The notes: generated from the sequence alone by a model not told the origin. A stretch of DNA of 27,641 nt from an uncultured Collinsella sp. (GCA_902493515.1 CABUPE010000029.1:1-27641), one strand, 5' to 3'; positions 1 to 9,200 are shown, numbered from the stretch's first letter. Translations and numbers: made by a program.

Positions 1-18
1 CGTAGCGGGTGGTTTAAA

Positions 19-39
19 GCTGGCCGCTGCGCGGCCAGC
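19..39. other. Perfect 9-bp hairpin, function unclear
   Basis: GCTGGCCGC and GCGGCCAGC flank a TGC loop. There is no good T-run on either side (only TTTAAA on the minus side), so this is a weak terminator candidate or the remains of one for a gene outside the window. Confidence 0.35.
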
Positions 40-53
40 AGACTAAAGTCTTG

Positions 54-90
54 AAAAAAGACCGCCGGCGCGGGGGCGGCGCCAGCGGTC
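54..90 (-). terminator. Rho-independent terminator of the 117-407 gene
   Basis: Read on the minus strand, GACCGCTGGCGC pairs with GCGCCGGCGGTC (12 bp with one T-G wobble) around a short C-rich loop and is followed directly by six Ts. It lies about 27 bp past the stop codon of the small minus-strand gene. Confidence 0.8.
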
Positions 91-116
91 ACGTGAAAAT
101 CGGGTTTTATTGCCTG

Positions 117-407
117 TTAAGCGGCGACGGCCTCATAGACCGTAGCGCCCGAGAAGCTGTCATGCAGGCTCTTGCCGGCAATCCACGGCAGCTCGACGAC
201 CTCGCAGACCGTGTTGACCAACTCAGAACAGTCAGTAAAGTGGCCCTTGTCGTTGAGGGCCTCGCAATCCTGAACACGCCAATAGCCATCGGTGTGCGTG
301 ATGTAGTACTCGTGATCGTTGATCGACACGAAAGCGCGCGTCTTGGAACGCAGCAGCTTCAGAAATCCTTCGAAATCGGTCTCGACGACATCTCCAGCCT
401 GGAACAT
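117..407 (-). CDS. Small conserved-type hypothetical protein (96 aa)
   Basis: I do not recognise a named family. The start at 407 is set by an excellent ribosome binding site, AGGAGG six bases before the ATG; the longer frame to 443 has no such site. The protein is acidic and soluble-looking, without a signal peptide or membrane segment. It reads like a small beta-rich domain: it opens MFQAGDVVETDFEGF, and a central stretch with aromatic residues (INDHEYYITHTDGYWRV) suggests strands around residues 30-50. It carries three cysteines. It is monocistronic, with its own strong terminator at 54-90, and is divergent from the nitroreductase. Function unknown; the coding call itself is firm because of start, stop and terminator spacing. 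Confidence 0.8.
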   Translation of the reverse strand: MFQAGDVVETDFEGFLKLLRSKTRAFVSINDHEYYITHTDGYWRVQDCEALNDKGHFTDCSELVNTVCEVVELPWIAGKSLHDSFSGATVYEAVAA

Positions 408-701
408 GATGTTACCTCCTGGCCCGGCGCCACCACGGCGCATTGATAAACGTTGGTACTCCTTTAGTAAAACCTTTATCAGAGGTTATGCGTTCGTCAT
501 TTAGGCAAGTGGTAAAAAACCGCAGGGTAGACGGGATAAAACGTTTAACCATCCCATTTGTTTGTCACATTCTGAAGGTACTTTTATGCAAACCTACTTT
601 CCCAATTGGAATCTATCCTTTTGGCCGGGCAATTGACCGTCTATCGTTTAAGCCCGGCGGGTATGAACGAGGCATCTGCAACGCCACCGCAAGGAGACAC
701 C
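408..701. promoter_or_regulatory. Divergent intergenic region, hypothetical gene / nitroreductase
   Basis: No gene is supported here. It must hold both outward promoters, but I cannot fix a clean -35/-10 pair for either. The only structure I see is GCCGGGC (624-630) facing GCCCGGC (652-658), a 7-bp arm pair that would sit in the nitroreductase leader. The part near 440-600 is more AT-rich than the genes, as expected of a promoter region. Confidence 0.4.
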
Positions 702-1223
702 ATGGAGACTATCGAAGCACTCATTCACCGTCGCAGCTGCCGCAACTACAGCGATCGTCCCGTCGAGGCCGAAAAGCTTGCACGTATTATCGAAGCCGGC
801 CAATATGCACCGAGCGGCATGGGACGCCAGCCGGTGACGTTTGTCGCCGTCACCGACCCCGCGACCGTCGAGCGTCTCTCACAGCTCAACGCCCAGGTCA
901 TGGGCAGCAACAGCGACCCCTTCTATGGCGCCAAGACCGTTGTGGTGGTGCTGGTTGACCGCAGCGTGCCCACACATCTGGAAGACGGCTCGCTCGCCAT
1001 GGGCAACTTGCTCAACGCCGCCTATGCACTGGGTGTCGATTCGTGCTGGATTCACCGCGCGCATGAGGTCTTTGACTCGCCCGAGGGCCTGGAGCTGCTG
1101 GCCAGCTGGGGCCTGCCCGCCGACGGCAGCCTGCGCGGCGTCGGCCACTGCATTCTGGGCTATGCCGAGGACACGCTACCCGAGCCCAAACCCCGCCGCG
1201 ACAACGTCGTCTACGTAAGGTAA
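702..1223 (+). CDS. Nitroreductase-family flavoprotein
   Basis: A 173-residue, compact member of the FMN-dependent nitroreductase family, which uses NAD(P)H to reduce nitro compounds, quinones or flavins in the cytoplasm. The N-terminal motif RRSCRNYSDRPV matches the FMN-phosphate binding Arg-rich segment. YAPSGMGRQPVTF is the usual flavin-contacting stretch, and AMGNLLNAAYALGVDSCW is the dimer-interface helix and glycine turn near the C-terminal half. The start at 702 is chosen because AAGGAG lies 7 bases upstream; the frame stays open to 606 but without a site. The length is at the short end for the family. It stands alone, and its stop codon is followed within 7 bp by the hairpin and quasi-palindromic element at 1227-1370. 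The physiological substrate cannot be told from sequence. Confidence 0.9.
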   Translation: METIEALIHRRSCRNYSDRPVEAEKLARIIEAGQYAPSGMGRQPVTFVAVTDPATVERLSQLNAQVMGSNSDPFYGAKTVVVVLVDRSVPTHLEDGSLAMGNLLNAAYALGVDSCWIHRAHEVFDSPEGLELLASWGLPADGSLRGVGHCILGYAEDTLPEPKPRRDNVVYVR

Positions 1224-1226
1224 TTA

Positions 1227-1370
1227 GTTCCGCCGTTCTACCGAACGGCGGGCTCGTTGACGCTGCGCGGGCCGCATTCACGCCAATCTGACGTTCAATT
1301 TCGAGGGCGCGACCAGAAGGTCAGCGCCCTCTCATTTCACGTCACCTTGGCGCAAATGCGGCTCGCTCGC
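1227..1370 (+). repeat. Structured dispersed element, copy 1 (hairpin plus 100-bp quasi-palindrome)
   Basis: A 9-bp hairpin (CCGCCGTTC 1230-1238 / GAACGGCGG 1243-1251) is followed by a 100-bp imperfect palindrome at 1267-1366. From outside in, the palindrome pairs 1267-1278 with 1355-1366, 1281-1286 with 1347-1352, 1289-1294 with 1339-1344, and ends in a hairpin (1303-1314 / 1319-1331, loop AGAA, one bulged A). Symmetric 2-nt internal loops separate the stems. A second copy with the same architecture lies at 13854-13996, and changes in one arm are matched in the other. It follows the nitroreductase stop and could act as a terminator or mRNA 3-prime stabiliser. A REP/MITE-like element is also possible. 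Confidence 0.85.
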
Positions 1371-1451
1371 TTTTGGCGACTGACATCGAATGAGCCACTG
1401 TCTTGGGCAGCTAAAAAAGCCCCGTCCCAAATTAGCTACCCCACTCGTAAC

Positions 1452-2027
1452 TTATATTGACGTCGCCGTTGTCGTCGTTTCGTTCGTCTGGGTCGTTTCG
1501 GCGTCGTCGCCTTGCTTGTCTTCGTCCTTTTGAGCATCGGCGATGGTGGTGGCCGCCGCGACGATGCCGCGCTGGGGCGCGACGCCTGTCTGGGTCTGAG
1601 CGCCCTCGATAACTTCTGTGCCTGCATGCGCGAGCTCGGGCGATTTAAACACTGCGTCCAAGTTGGCGCCACCGCCGGCGTAGCCAAGCGCAGCGAGTGC
1701 GATGACGATCACTGCAACGACGGCCACGATCGGAACATAACGATGCCAACCAGCCGGATTGAGTCCACTGCGGCGAGCCGCCCCGCGGCTGATGTAACCG
1801 AGCGTTCCGTCGTGCTTGAGCTTTGAGCCCACCACGCGTTTGCGGCCCCACAGCGAGGACTCTGCCTGCATTGCCAAGCGGGCGCTTGCCGAAGGATAGC
1901 CGTATTTAGTGCGCTTGAACGAGCCATCAAACCCCGAGGCGTGTTTGCCCCACGTCACCGATGTCGTGCGTCGGTTAACCGGCGCGGCGCTCCGCCTTCT
2001 GCGGCTCGGTTTTGAAGTCTCAGCCAT
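1452..2027 (-). CDS. Single-pass membrane protein with basic N-terminus and acidic Thr-rich tail
   Basis: A 191-residue protein of no family I recognise. Residues 1-95 are strongly basic (RRRRS near 9-13, many Arg and Lys). One hydrophobic helix spans about 97-117 (YVPIVAVVAVIVIALAALGY). The rest (120-191) is Ala/Thr/Gln/Asp-rich with a low-complexity tail of Thr and Glu. By the positive-inside rule the N-terminal part is cytosolic and the tail is outside, without an LPxTG signal. The start at 2027 follows GAGGG; the longer frame to 2081 lacks a binding site. The basic cytosolic half could bind nucleic acid or a membrane-associated partner, but that is a guess. It lies downstream of the NtrC-like gene on the same strand, separated by 84 bp, so co-transcription is possible. 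Confidence 0.7.
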   Translation of the reverse strand: MAETSKPSRRRRSAAPVNRRTTSVTWGKHASGFDGSFKRTKYGYPSASARLAMQAESSLWGRKRVVGSKLKHDGTLGYISRGAARRSGLNPAGWHRYVPIVAVVAVIVIALAALGYAGGGANLDAVFKSPELAHAGTEVIEGAQTQTGVAPQRGIVAAATTIADAQKDEDKQGDDAETTQTNETTTTATSI

Positions 2028-2111
2028 ATGCCCTCGCACGCCGTAACCAAATCGAAACAATAACGCTTTGGACTGTAGCACACGCGTCGCGCGCGGTCAC
2101 GGGCGCCTCGC

Positions 2112-3329
2112 TCAACGGTCATCGTCCTTCAGCAAGCGCCACAGCGTTGTACGGCTTATGCCCAGCACCTCCGCCGCACGGGTTCGGTTGCCGTGGAGAT
2201 GGTCTACAACCAGATGCGCGATATCTCGCTCGGTATCGGCCAGCGGTCGCAGGATATACAGGTCACTTTCGAGCGTCGGGGCGCCAAAGGTTGCGGTCTT
2301 AATCACGTCCTCTTGGGCGAGCACTTCCTCCGCCACAGCTCGGTCCACCGTGCCCGTCCCCGCCAATATATACAGTCGTTCCGAGACCTCGCGGAGCTGC
2401 AGATAATTGCGCGGCCAGCGGTAAGCATCGAGCGTCTTCGTCGCCGCGGCAGACAGCGTGGGTGCTGCCGTCTCAAATGCATCAGCGAGATATTCCAAAT
2501 AGCGCGCAACCTTCGTCGACGCGGCTCCCTGCTCGGCGATTGCCGGCGCCACGCTCACCGCGCAGGCGAAGCGCTCGGTCACAAACGCGGCTTGATCACT
2601 TTCGCCGCCGCCCGGCATGTCATTCGCTGTCAGCACCACATGGCAGCGCGTCGCCAACGCGGTGTCGGTCATCGTGGAGACCAGCTCGCGGAGGCGCTGG
2701 GGGCCAACCGCGTTCCAGCCCTCAATGCAAAGGGTCAGCCCCGTTTGGAACAACGGCGATTCGGCGCTTTTGAGCACATGGCGCCAACCGCGCTCGGTGA
2801 GCTCATCGAGCGCAACGGAAACAAAGGGCTGACCGGCAAAAGGACCGTCCAGATAGAGGCGCCTGGCGATCTCGACCTGACCCGCTCCCAGCTCGCCCTC
2901 GAGCATAAGGGGCACACCGCGCGCGTAACTCTCTGCAACCGGCGCAGCCACCGAGGCCGCCCCCTCAACGATGCCGTACGCGCTCGATTCGTAGCGGGCC
3001 TCAACTTCGTCGGCGTTGAGCCACTCGATACCCGCATGCGCCGCGGCACCGCGCACCTCGCGGACCACGACGACCCAAAGGCCCCCGCCCTCTTTGTCGG
3101 TGGGGCGAACGGTCAGGCTCAGGCGCGTACCCGCACGCCCCATAACCAGACGCGCGCCGTCTCCTATACGGTCGAGGCGCTCAGCGACAAAAGCCGCCAC
3201 ATCCCGCTCGAGCGCCGCGTCATTCATGGTCGAGATCGCGACGTCCCCACGCGCATCGATTGCCAATGCCGAGGCCCCGGCAGCAGCCAGGGCCTCGGTC
3301 AAGATGTTCAGCTTGGCATCGCTATCCAT
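2112..3329 (-). CDS. NtrC-like regulator with degenerate AAA+ domain and Fis-type HTH
   Basis: A 405-residue protein with the domain order of a sigma-54 activator: an N-terminal sensory-like region (1-120), an AAA+-derived domain (about 122-345) and a C-terminal Fis-type helix-turn-helix (about 372-403; NRTRAAEVLGISRTTLWRLL). The ATPase motifs are broken. The Walker A position reads GELGAGQ (145-151), with Gln where the catalytic Lys belongs; the GAFTGA loop that contacts sigma-54 is missing; the Walker B position reads LCIEG (200-204). ATP hydrolysis and sigma-54 remodelling are therefore unlikely, and it probably works as an ordinary DNA-binding regulator. The start at 3329 has GGGG at a proper distance; upstream extension to 3530 lacks support. 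It is downstream of the YeiH-type gene on the same strand, 273 bp apart. Confidence 0.8.
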   Translation of the reverse strand: MDSDAKLNILTEALAAAGASALAIDARGDVAISTMNDAALERDVAAFVAERLDRIGDGARLVMGRAGTRLSLTVRPTDKEGGGLWVVVVREVRGAAAHAGIEWLNADEVEARYESSAYGIVEGAASVAAPVAESYARGVPLMLEGELGAGQVEIARRLYLDGPFAGQPFVSVALDELTERGWRHVLKSAESPLFQTGLTLCIEGWNAVGPQRLRELVSTMTDTALATRCHVVLTANDMPGGGESDQAAFVTERFACAVSVAPAIAEQGAASTKVARYLEYLADAFETAAPTLSAAATKTLDAYRWPRNYLQLREVSERLYILAGTGTVDRAVAEEVLAQEDVIKTATFGAPTLESDLYILRPLADTERDIAHLVVDHLHGNRTRAAEVLGISRTTLWRLLKDDDR

Positions 3330-3478
3330 GATTTGCCCCTGTCCGCAGCGACGTGCAACCGCCGACGGTCGCACGACCGAGTGTTTCAAAATTGAACGAT
3401 ATTGCTCACCAAACACTATAGGGCAGAAAGCGCCGTCCTGCGAGTATAGGTGTTGCCCCGCATCGCCATCCTGGCGGG

Positions 3479-3543
3479 GCGATAAGAGCTCTTCGGGACT
3501 TATAAACCTGCGGACAAGCCATACCCGCAAGAGCTCCTATCGC
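3479..3543. repeat. Long imperfect inverted repeat in the 3330-3602 gap
   Basis: A 15-base arm (3479-3493, GCGATAAGAGCTCTT) faces AAGAGCTCCTATCGC (3529-3543) with one mismatch. Inside it TGCGG (3509-3513) faces CCGCA (3525-3529). Just beside it GCCCCGC (about 3455-3461) faces GCGGGGC (3474-3480), which shares bases with the long arm, so the two structures compete. No T-run follows on either strand. On the other side there are three tandem AGCACGC units. The gap holds no gene that I can support; the NtrC-like gene promoter must lie near 3340-3430. Confidence 0.6.
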
Positions 3544-3602
3544 TCCACCGCAGGCTTGCGCTCACCAGCACGCAGCACGCAGCACGCAAACAAGCTACTT
3601 CT

Positions 3603-4637
3603 CTACCAGATTCCCAGTACGTGTTGCATTCCCAAACTCATGCACGCAATGCCAATCCAGCAGCAAAAGCCCAGCGCGATGGGCTTGCCGCCCTTTTTGA
3701 CCAGCTCGACGATATCGGTATTAAAACCAATAGCCGCCATGGCCATCACGATAAAGAACTTCGACAGCTCCTTGATGGGCGCCGTAAAGGACGCGGGAAG
3801 CTGAAGCACCGTGGTGATCACGCTCGCCAGCACAAAGAACAGCACGAACATGGGAAACGCGCGTTTAAGCGAGAACGTGCTTTTGGCGTCGCCGCCGGCC
3901 TTGCGCGCCAGATGCATCTGCCAGCATGCGAGAACCAACGTGATGGGAATAATGGCCAGCGTCCTGGTGAGCTTGACCACCGCGGCGCTCTCGAGCACAT
4001 TGGCGCCGGGATGCATGCTGTCCCAAGCGCTCGCCGCAGCCGTTACGGACGAGGTGTCGTTGATGGCGGTACCGGCAAACAGGCCAAAGCCCTCGTTGGT
4101 CAGCCCGAGCATGCCGCCGAGCGTCGGAAACACGAGCGCCGCGATAACGTTAAACAGGAAGATGACCGAAATGGCCTGGGCAATCTCGCGATCGTCGGCA
4201 TCGATGACGGGTGCGGTCGCGGCGATGGCAGAACCGCCGCAAATCGACGAACCCACACCCACAAGCGTCGCGATCTTACCCGGTACGTTCATGACGCGGC
4301 AGAGCACAAAGGCGATGACAAGCGAGGTCGAGATCGTCGCCACGATAATCGGCAGCGACTGGGCGCCCTTGGACAGAATCTGGGAGAGGTTCATGCCAAA
4401 GCCAAGCAGGATAACCGCGTACTGCAAGACTTTTTTGGACGTATAGGTAACGCCGGCGGCGAGCGGTTCGCGACGATTCTTGGGAAAGACGAGCGCCAGG
4501 ACCATGCCAAAAAGGATGGCAAATACCGGCCCGCCGACCACCTCAATCTGTTTGCCGAGCAACGTCGCGGGAATAGCGATGATCAGGCAGAACAAGACGC
4601 CTTTCCAGCGCTCGCGTACGATATTTGCCAGTTGCAT
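3603..4637 (-). CDS. YeiH-family (UPF0324) putative sulfate/anion exporter
   Basis: A 344-residue polytopic membrane protein with about ten hydrophobic helices. Family hallmarks are visible: ILLGFGMNLSQI near residue 78, VGVGSSICGGSAIAATAPVI near 126-146, and GTAINDTSSVTAAASAW near 190. In this family conserved Gly/Ser/Asn re-entrant segments like these are thought to form the substrate site. Members are annotated as sulfate exporters, but transport is poorly proven and other anions are possible. The start at 4637 has AAGGAA eight bases upstream. It is divergent from the GntR regulator at 4801, which is the usual arrangement for a regulator and its target, so that regulator probably controls it. 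Confidence 0.88.
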   Translation of the reverse strand: MQLANIVRERWKGVLFCLIIAIPATLLGKQIEVVGGPVFAILFGMVLALVFPKNRREPLAAGVTYTSKKVLQYAVILLGFGMNLSQILSKGAQSLPIIVATISTSLVIAFVLCRVMNVPGKIATLVGVGSSICGGSAIAATAPVIDADDREIAQAISVIFLFNVIAALVFPTLGGMLGLTNEGFGLFAGTAINDTSSVTAAASAWDSMHPGANVLESAAVVKLTRTLAIIPITLVLACWQMHLARKAGGDAKSTFSLKRAFPMFVLFFVLASVITTVLQLPASFTAPIKELSKFFIVMAMAAIGFNTDIVELVKKGGKPIALGFCCWIGIACMSLGMQHVLGIW

Positions 4638-4800
4638 ATGGGATTCCTTCTTTCTATTTCACGTTTGCGACGGCTTATGATACGGCAACATTGAGCGCAG
4701 CCTTGCGCAAACACAGACTAAGATGCCGCAATAGTTCTCGGGCGACAGCCGAATTACCCACCGCGGAGAGCTGATTCGCGGCATAATTAACAACTGACAT

Positions 4801-5532
4801 ATGAGTTTGATAGAACAGTTGCGAGGCGCTATGGAAGAATCGATGCACGTCGGCGAGCAGGAAACGAGCCTACAGGACCAGTCCTACCACACCATTCGAC
4901 GCAAAATCGTCTACCTGGACTACAAGCCGGGCGAAAAGCTGGGCGTCAAGCAACTTTGCGACGACCTGGATATGGGGCGCACGCCCGTGCGCGAGGCTTT
5001 GGTTCGCTTGGCGCAGGAAGGCCTGGTGCGCACCGTGCCCCAGAGCGGCACCTACGTCTCGCCCATCAACCTCACCCTTGCCGAGAGTGCCTGTTACATC
5101 CGCGAGCATCTGGAAAAGCAGGTGATCGTGGAGTGCTGTGCGCGCGCCACGTCGGCCGGCATCGAGCAGCTCGACCGCGCCATCGTGCTGCAGGAAAAGG
5201 CCATGGCCGAAGAGGATCGCATCGGCTTCTTTTTGAGCGACAACCTCATGCATCACATGATTTTTAGCATCGCATGTCGCAGCACCGTGTGGTCGTGGCT
5301 CGAAGAGACCAATGCCGACCTGGAGCGCTTCCGCTGGCTGCGCGCCGCCACACAGGTTCTCGACAATCAGGACATCGTGAACGAGCACAAGCAGATTCGC
5401 CGCGCTATCGCCGGTCGCGACCCCATCGAAGCGAGCTTTTTGGTCAGCAAGCACCTGCACATGATGTTCCGCAACCAAACCGAGGTTCTGGACCAGTTCC
5501 CCGAGTACTTCGAGACCAGCAAGCTCCGCTAA
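4801..5532 (+). CDS. GntR-family regulator, FadR subfamily (FCD domain)
   Basis: A 243-residue transcription factor. The winged helix-turn-helix covers roughly residues 25-92; LGVKQLCDDLDMGRTPVREALVRLAQEGLV is split around the recognition helix typical of the family. The all-helical FCD ligand domain covers about 98-235, with metal-site type residues (H at 147, ExH near 190-195, H near 218). Ligands in this subfamily are usually small carboxylic acids. The start is uncertain: the ATG at 4801 has no clear binding site, while the ATG at 4831 (MEESMHVGEQ) has GAGG six bases before it. A CATAAT hexamer near 4781-4786 could be the -10. It is divergent from the YeiH-type exporter, its likely target. 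A terminator follows at 5540. Confidence 0.88.
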   Translation: MSLIEQLRGAMEESMHVGEQETSLQDQSYHTIRRKIVYLDYKPGEKLGVKQLCDDLDMGRTPVREALVRLAQEGLVRTVPQSGTYVSPINLTLAESACYIREHLEKQVIVECCARATSAGIEQLDRAIVLQEKAMAEEDRIGFFLSDNLMHHMIFSIACRSTVWSWLEETNADLERFRWLRAATQVLDNQDIVNEHKQIRRAIAGRDPIEASFLVSKHLHMMFRNQTEVLDQFPEYFETSKLR

Positions 5533-5539
5533 CCTGCCA

Positions 5540-5578
5540 AAACCACCACAAAGGGGACAGTCACCTTTGTGGTGGTTT
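5540..5578 (+). terminator. Terminator of the GntR gene; member of a recurring hairpin type
   Basis: AACCACCACAAAGG (5541-5554) pairs perfectly with CCTTTGTGGTGGTT (5564-5577), giving 14 bp plus an outer A-T pair around a 9-base loop that starts GGACAG. The T-run is short (TTT). A related core, AAAGGGGACAG..CACCTTTGTGG, recurs in split form around the IS110 element (7647-7659 and 9204-9231). A loosely similar hairpin lies at 17181-17211. Confidence 0.7.
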
Positions 5579-5586
5579 CTCCGTAC

Positions 5587-5627
5587 AAAAAGGCCCGGCT
5601 CCGTCTGATGACGCGGAGCCGGGCCTT
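5587..5627 (-). terminator. Rho-independent terminator of glmS
   Basis: On the minus strand AAGGCCCGGCTCCG pairs with CGGAGCCGGGCCTT (14 bp, 10-base loop) and is followed by a five-T run. It sits 24 bp past the glmS stop codon. Confidence 0.9.
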
Positions 5628-5650
5628 GGTCGTTAGAACGGCGGAACCAA

Positions 5651-7498
<1,848 letters not shown>

Positions 7499-7572
7499 AG
7501 GATAAATCCCTTCGTTCGCGTGACTGCAAGACGTCCACGCACAGGGGGCGCTGAGACGTATAACGTTCGAGT

Positions 7573-7633
7573 ATTGTACTCACGCAAGCGCAAGCTGATA
7601 TACCAGAAGTGGTATCTCAACTTAGATACCACT
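7573..7633 (-). promoter_or_regulatory. glmS promoter candidate and palindromic operator
   Basis: AGTGGTATCT (7608-7617) and AGATACCACT (7624-7633) form a perfect 10-bp inverted repeat with a 6-base spacer. A second overlapping pair is ATACCA/TGGTAT (7600-7605, 7610-7615). On the minus strand a TACAAT box (7573-7578) lies downstream, so the palindrome falls at about -35 to -65. The TGGTAT half-site recalls operators of GntR/HutC-type amino-sugar regulators, but no such regulator is in the window. Confidence 0.55.
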
Positions 7634-7774
7634 CGATGCACACATGCCCAAACCACCACGGGGGGTGTTCCTATAGTTTTGTCAACTGGGCAATGCTGTT
7701 TTCGAGATTGAATCGCGACATGCTAACGCCAGGCCTTTCGGCCGATGGGCTCCAATCTGTTCGGAGCGCTTCGA

Positions 7775-8932
7775 CTAGGCGGCGTAGGGCACCCTGTCCC
7801 GCATGATCGCGTAGATGACCTTCAGCCTCTTTCGTGCCAGCGCCTTGAGCGCCTTGCCGTGCGGCATGCCCCGCTCTCGGCACCTAGCGTAGTAATCGCC
7901 CCATCTTCCCTCTGTCCGGGTAAGGCAGTTGCACGAGAATATGAGCAGGTTCTTCAGCCTCTTGTTGCCTTGGCGCGATGCCGTCACCGAGGAGATCGAG
8001 GTCCCCGACTGGCGGTTGCGCGGCGCCAGGCCGCAGTACGACGCGAGCTTGTCGTGGCTTGGGAAGTCTTCGATATCTATGGAGATCGCGAGCTCGGAAG
8101 CGGTTTTGGGGCCGATCCCCGGCACCGTCAGGAGGCATCGGTAGGTATCGTCGCCCTCGAGGAGGGCGGATATCTCCGCCGTGATCACATCGATCTCCGC
8201 CGAGTTCTCGGAGATCCTGCGCGCGAGCAGCCTCACCGCCCGGTCCTCGGCGGCGATGGCCGCCGCGTCCGGCCTTGTCGAGGAGGCCGTCGAGCGGACG
8301 AGGGCCTCGATCTTGCCGCGCGCCGCCCCGCGCGTGAGCGCCGCCGCCCTGCGGGGCCCGGCGTCGGCCACCGACCAGGCCCCGCCGAGGGATGCCATGA
8401 GCCTCAGCTGGGGACCGTCGGACAGGTCGACCAACGCCTCGAAGGCGGGGCACGATTCCAGCAGGATGCTGCGCAGCCGGTTCTTGCTCCTGGTGTTTTC
8501 GCAGGTCAGGAAGTTTCTCTGGGCGGCCAGCGCCCTCGCCGCCGCGACCGTCGGGCCCGGATCCCCGACCGGCAGGAGTGCGTCGGGGATGCCCAGCGCC
8601 GTCTTCGCGATGACCATTGCGTCCCGCTCGTCGGTCTTGGCGTCGCCGGCGAAGAGCCTGGCGGCCCCGTGTGCCGCGAGTCCCGGCAGGTACGCCGCCG
8701 ACATCCCGGCCGCCTTGGCGCGGGCGAGCGCGAGGGCGCCTATGTTGCGCGACTGGTCGACGACCACGAGCGCGTCGGGGAAGCGGCCGAACAGCGAGTC
8801 CAGATCGCCCTCCCTGTTCGCGACGGGGGCGCTCAGCAGTATCTCGCCGTCCCGGGTCGCGACGCATGCCCAATGGGACAATTTCCCGACATCGAGCCCG
8901 ATGACGGCTTCCGGCATTCTAGGTGGTGCCAC
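7775..8932 (-). CDS. IS110-family transposase (DEDD)
   Basis: A 385-residue recombinase that moves its element through a circular intermediate; IS110 enzymes are guided by an element-encoded bridge RNA. The N-terminal RuvC-like DEDD domain shows GLDVGK (Asp about 14), VVVDQS (an acidic residue near 59, Asp where Glu is commoner) and DAKTDERDA (near 98-106). The C-terminal Transposase_20 domain contains the helix-hairpin-helix LLTVPGIGPKTASELA and GLAPRNRQSGTS, whose Ser is the family nucleophile, then the basic NKRLKNLL stretch. I prefer the GTG at 8932, eight bases after GGAGG; the frame can extend to a TTG at 8947. All motifs are intact, so it may be active. Base composition is as GC-rich as, or richer than, the neighbours. 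Confidence 0.92.
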   Translation of the reverse strand: MAPPRMPEAVIGLDVGKLSHWACVATRDGEILLSAPVANREGDLDSLFGRFPDALVVVDQSRNIGALALARAKAAGMSAAYLPGLAAHGAARLFAGDAKTDERDAMVIAKTALGIPDALLPVGDPGPTVAAARALAAQRNFLTCENTRSKNRLRSILLESCPAFEALVDLSDGPQLRLMASLGGAWSVADAGPRRAAALTRGAARGKIEALVRSTASSTRPDAAAIAAEDRAVRLLARRISENSAEIDVITAEISALLEGDDTYRCLLTVPGIGPKTASELAISIDIEDFPSHDKLASYCGLAPRNRQSGTSISSVTASRQGNKRLKNLLIFSCNCLTRTEGRWGDYYARCRERGMPHGKALKALARKRLKVIYAIMRDRVPYAA

Positions 8933-8947
8933 GGTGTTATCCTCCAA

Positions 8948-9200
8948 TCGGTAGGCCGATCGGAACCCCTCCCTGCGACACCCACATTACCTGGCCGTGG
9001 CGCTTGCGCCCGGCAGTTTCCTATCAGTCGTCCGGAGCGGCGAGCGCCCCCGGTGGCAACACCCCCCGGGCCCTCTACGGGGCAGGGGCAGACGGCCATC
9101 CGGAGGCGCCCGATCGGCGGCCCCTCGGGGCTTGCCCGTATCGTAGGCAATGCGCCGAATGCTCGCCATCGAAATTTATCGGTGGCCCACTTCAGACTGT
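8948..9200 (-). ncRNA. Probable bridge-RNA region of the IS110 element
   Basis: The 250 bp upstream of the transposase are non-coding, very GC-rich and full of short self-complementary stretches, for example GGCCCCTCGGGGC near 9118 and GC-rich arms around 9040-9075. In the IS110 group the 5-prime non-coding end encodes the bridge RNA with target- and donor-binding loops. Position and length fit. I have not been able to fold it or locate the guide loops, so the precise ends are unknown. Confidence 0.4.

Noticed and set aside
51..446. 131-residue plus-strand frame at the left end
   Set aside because: It overlaps the minus-strand gene that has a perfect ribosome binding site and terminator; the plus frame has neither.
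1257..1460. Small plus-strand frame (67 residues)
   Set aside because: It lies across the quasi-palindromic element, whose differences between copies follow base pairing and not codon positions.
3565..3596. AGCACGC tandem units as a CRISPR or satellite
   Set aside because: Only three 7-bp units with no spacers; too short for anything but a minor repeat.
7499..7600. glmS ribozyme in the leader
   Set aside because: The leader is short (about 70 nt from the predicted start point) and I see no glmS-ribozyme core; the palindrome lies upstream of the promoter, not in the RNA.
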